From positions 1-7,414 of the forward strand of contig WTKI01000008.1 in NCBI GenBank assembly GCA_011524425.1: 7,414 nt of DNA. The letters run 5' to 3'. The notes under the pieces are model-generated. The model was not told the DNA's origin and did not search any database. It saw only the letters and a program-made list of their open reading frames with translations. The translations under genes were made by a program, and so were the position numbers. Shown piece after piece: positions 5,467 to 7,414 of the stretch (positions are counted from its first letter, which is position 1; each line of letters starts with the position of its first letter). Source of the stretch: Altererythrobacter sp. (lineage in GTDB: Bacteria; Pseudomonadota; Alphaproteobacteria; Sphingomonadales; Sphingomonadaceae).

Positions 5467-7414
5467 TTAGTGCGCGCCGGCCAAAGCCGCGAGCAGAAGA
5501 AGAGCCACGATGTTCGTGATCTTGATCATCGGGTTCACAGCCGGGCCTGCAGTGTCCTTGTAAGGATCACCCACAGTGTCGCCGGTCACAGCAGCTTTGT
5601 GAGCTTCTGAGCCCTTGCCGCCGTGATTGCCGTCCTCGATGTACTTCTTCGCATTGTCCCATGCGCCGCCGCCAGCGGTCATGGAAAGCGCGACGAACAG
5701 ACCGCCAACAATCACGCCGAGGAGCAGGGCACCAAGCGCTGCAAAGGCGTTGTCTTGGCCTGCAAGGAAGTAAATCACGAAGTATGTGACAATCGGCGCG
5801 AGCACTGGCAGCAGCGAAGGCACGATCATCTCTTTGATCGCAGCTTTCGTCACCAGATCCACTGTGCGGGCATAGTCAGGGCGGCTCGTGCCGGCCATGA
5901 TGCCTTCGTCCTTTGCGAACTGGTCGCGCACATCGACAACAACGTCGCCCGCAGCACGGCCCACAGCTGTCATGCCCATCGCTCCGAAGAGGTAAGGCAA
6001 GAGCGCGCCGAGCAGCAGCCCGACAATCACATACGGGTTCTCAAGGCTGAAATCGACATTCGCATCCGGGAAGAAAGCGCGAAGGTCAGCGGTGTATGCA
6101 GCAAACAGAACCAGTGCTGCGAGCCCGGCTGAGCCGATAGCATAACCCTTTGTAACAGCCTTGGTCGTGTTGCCCACTGCATCGAGCAGGTCGGTCTTTT
6201 CGCGAACGCTCTCGTCCAGACCAGACATCTCAGCGATGCCGCCGGCATTGTCAGTGACAGGACCATAAGCGTCGAGCGCCACAACCATGCCAGCCAGAGC
6301 CAGCATTGCGGTTGCGCCGTAAGCGAGACCAATCAGGCCAGCCAGCTGATATGCGCCAATAATGGCCGCAATGATCACGATGGTAGGCAAAGCGGTCGAT
6401 TCTAAGCTGATCGCAAGACCTTGGATCACATTTGTGCCGTGGCCCGTCTCAGAGGCCTTAGCGATAGACTTCACCGGACGGAAATTCGTGCCGGTGTAGT
6501 ATTCTGTGATCCAGATGATGATGCCTGTCAGAGCAAGACCGATGAGTGAGCAGTAGAACAGGTCACGGCCGTGGAATTCCACGGTATCACCCGGGTTCAA
6601 CACTGTGCCCATGTCACCCAGCACATACTCGGTTGCAAACCAGATCAGCGGGACAGCAAGCACCGCAGTCACGATAAAGCCTTTGTACATCGCGCCCATG
6701 ACATTGGTGCCATTGCCGAGACGCACAAAGTACGTGCCGATAATCGAAGTTACGATACACGCACCGCCAATCAGCAGTGGCAAGCTCATCAACGGGAGCA
6801 ACAGATCGCCAAGCTGTTCTGCAAACAGAAGCGCTGTCAAAACCATGGTTGCACCCACGGTAACCACATAGGTCTCAAACAGGTCAGCCGCCATACCAGC
6901 GCAATCGCCAACGTTATCGCCGACATTGTCAGCAATGGTTGCTGGGTTGCGTGGATCATCCTCTGGAATGCTGGCTTCGACTTTGCCAACCAGGTCAGCT
7001 CCAACGTCAGCGGCCTTTGTGAAGATGCCGCCGCCCAGACGCGCGAAGATCGAGATCAGCGATGCGCCAAAGGCGAGGCCTACCAGGCCGTCAATCACAG
7101 TCCGGCTGTTCGCTTCCAGTGACATCGTATGCACGAGCACGTAAAAGAAAACCGCGATTGCAAGCAAAGCGAGACCCGCCACGAGCAGGCCTGTAATAGC
7201 GCCCGCACGGAAAGCGATGGTAAGGCCTTGCTGCAGGCCTTGCTCAGCTGCTGCGGCTGTGCGGACGTTTGAGCGAACCGAGATGTTCATCCCGATATAG
7301 CCTGCAACACCTGACAGCACTGCACCGATCACAAAGCCTACTGCCGGAACAACGCCGAGGAATACCCCCACGATGACCGCAGCCACAACACCGACGATGC
7401 CGATGGTGGTGTAT
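5467..7414 (-). CDS. hppA: K+-independent membrane-bound H+-translocating pyrophosphatase (5' partial)
   Basis: The visible 648 C-terminal residues run to the right edge. The frame is open there, beginning YTTIGIVGV, so about 50-70 N-terminal residues are missing; the GTG at 7386 is internal. The enzyme hydrolyses pyrophosphate and pumps protons across the cytoplasmic membrane through about 16 helices. Substrate-site motifs are visible: [52 protein letters not shown], and near the end [12 protein letters not shown] and [19 protein letters not shown]. In [10 protein letters not shown] the Lys (codon 6160-6162) and Thr (6151-6153) are the residues that mark K+-independent, proton-pumping members; K+-dependent ones carry Ala at the Lys site. 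[10 protein letters not shown] has Ala where many members have Gly. The gene ends in TAA at 5467 and has its own terminator, so it is probably a single-gene unit. Confidence 0.97.
   Translation of the reverse strand, partial: YTTIGIVGVVAAVIVGVFLGVVPAVGFVIGAVLSGVAGYIGMNISVRSNVRTAAAAEQGLQQGLTIAFRAGAITGLLVAGLALLAIAVFFYVLVHTMSLEANSRTVIDGLVGLAFGASLISIFARLGGGIFTKAADVGADLVGKVEASIPEDDPRNPATIADNVGDNVGDCAGMAADLFETYVVTVGATMVLTALLFAEQLGDLLLPLMSLPLLIGGACIVTSIIGTYFVRLGNGTNVMGAMYKGFIVTAVLAVPLIWFATEYVLGDMGTVLNPGDTVEFHGRDLFYCSLIGLALTGIIIWITEYYTGTNFRPVKSIAKASETGHGTNVIQGLAISLESTALPTIVIIAAIIGAYQLAGLIGLAYGATAMLALAGMVVALDAYGPVTDNAGGIAEMSGLDESVREKTDLLDAVGNTTKAVTKGYAIGSAGLAALVLFAAYTADLRAFFPDANVDFSLENPYVIVGLLLGALLPYLFGAMGMTAVGRAAGDVVVDVRDQFAKDEGIMAGTSRPDYARTVDLVTKAAIKEMIVPSLLPVLAPIVTYFVIYFLAGQDNAFAALGALLLGVIVGGLFVALSMTAGGGAWDNAKKYIEDGNHGGKGSEAHKAAVTGDTVGDPYKDTAGPAVNPMIKITNIVALLLLAALAGAH

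Noticed and set aside
6571..7122. 183-codon + frame opposite hppA, and a similar 169-codon one at 5623-6132
   Set aside because: The translations are rich in His, Arg and Gln and lack family features, typical of the antisense of a conserved membrane protein gene.

Overview
The window looks like chromosomal DNA of a carotenoid-producing alphaproteobacterium, most likely Sphingomonadales (Erythrobacteraceae or a relative). This is an inference from the gene set (carotenoid oxygenase family, DUF1838, TesB, K+-independent HppA) and from protein wording, not from any marker gene. It holds six clear genes plus a probable 3' tail of a seventh at the left edge. No tRNA, rRNA, CRISPR array, insertion sequence or phage gene is visible.

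Left part (1-3206): a short gene tail on + is followed by a DoxX-family membrane protein on -. Divergent from it across 187 bp is a predicted outer-membrane lipoprotein of the uncharacterised DUF1838 family (+). This converges, with only 7 bp between stop codons, on a carotenoid oxygenase family dioxygenase (-) that keeps all four iron-binding histidines. The doxX/lipoprotein gap contains a good minus-strand promoter and two short dyads, one of which overlaps the doxX ribosome binding site.

Middle (3207-3610): a 404-bp gap without a gene separates the dioxygenase from a divergent LysR-type regulator. It is rich in symmetry: a 35-bp dyad with a shared centre for its outer and inner arms, a long-range 9-bp inverted repeat, short direct repeats, and a cluster of alternating GAATT half-sites next to the LysR start with a T-N11-A box. 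The regulator has no visible Shine-Dalgarno. The layout suggests that the LysR protein controls itself and perhaps the dioxygenase.

Right part (3611-7414): the LysR gene converges on an acyl-CoA thioesterase II gene (tesB, -). Their stop codons share the four bases CTAG at the centre of a 10-bp palindrome. Upstream of tesB on the same strand is hppA, a membrane-bound proton-pumping pyrophosphatase with K+-independent signature residues. It has a textbook intrinsic terminator and is cut by the right edge, so its N-terminus is missing.

The least ordinary parts are the DUF1838 lipoprotein/carotenoid oxygenase pairing, which may act on an apocarotenoid or stilbene-like substrate, and the unexplained symmetric elements of the 3207-3610 gap. 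hppA and tesB look like ordinary housekeeping genes. I see no clear evidence of a wholly new system.
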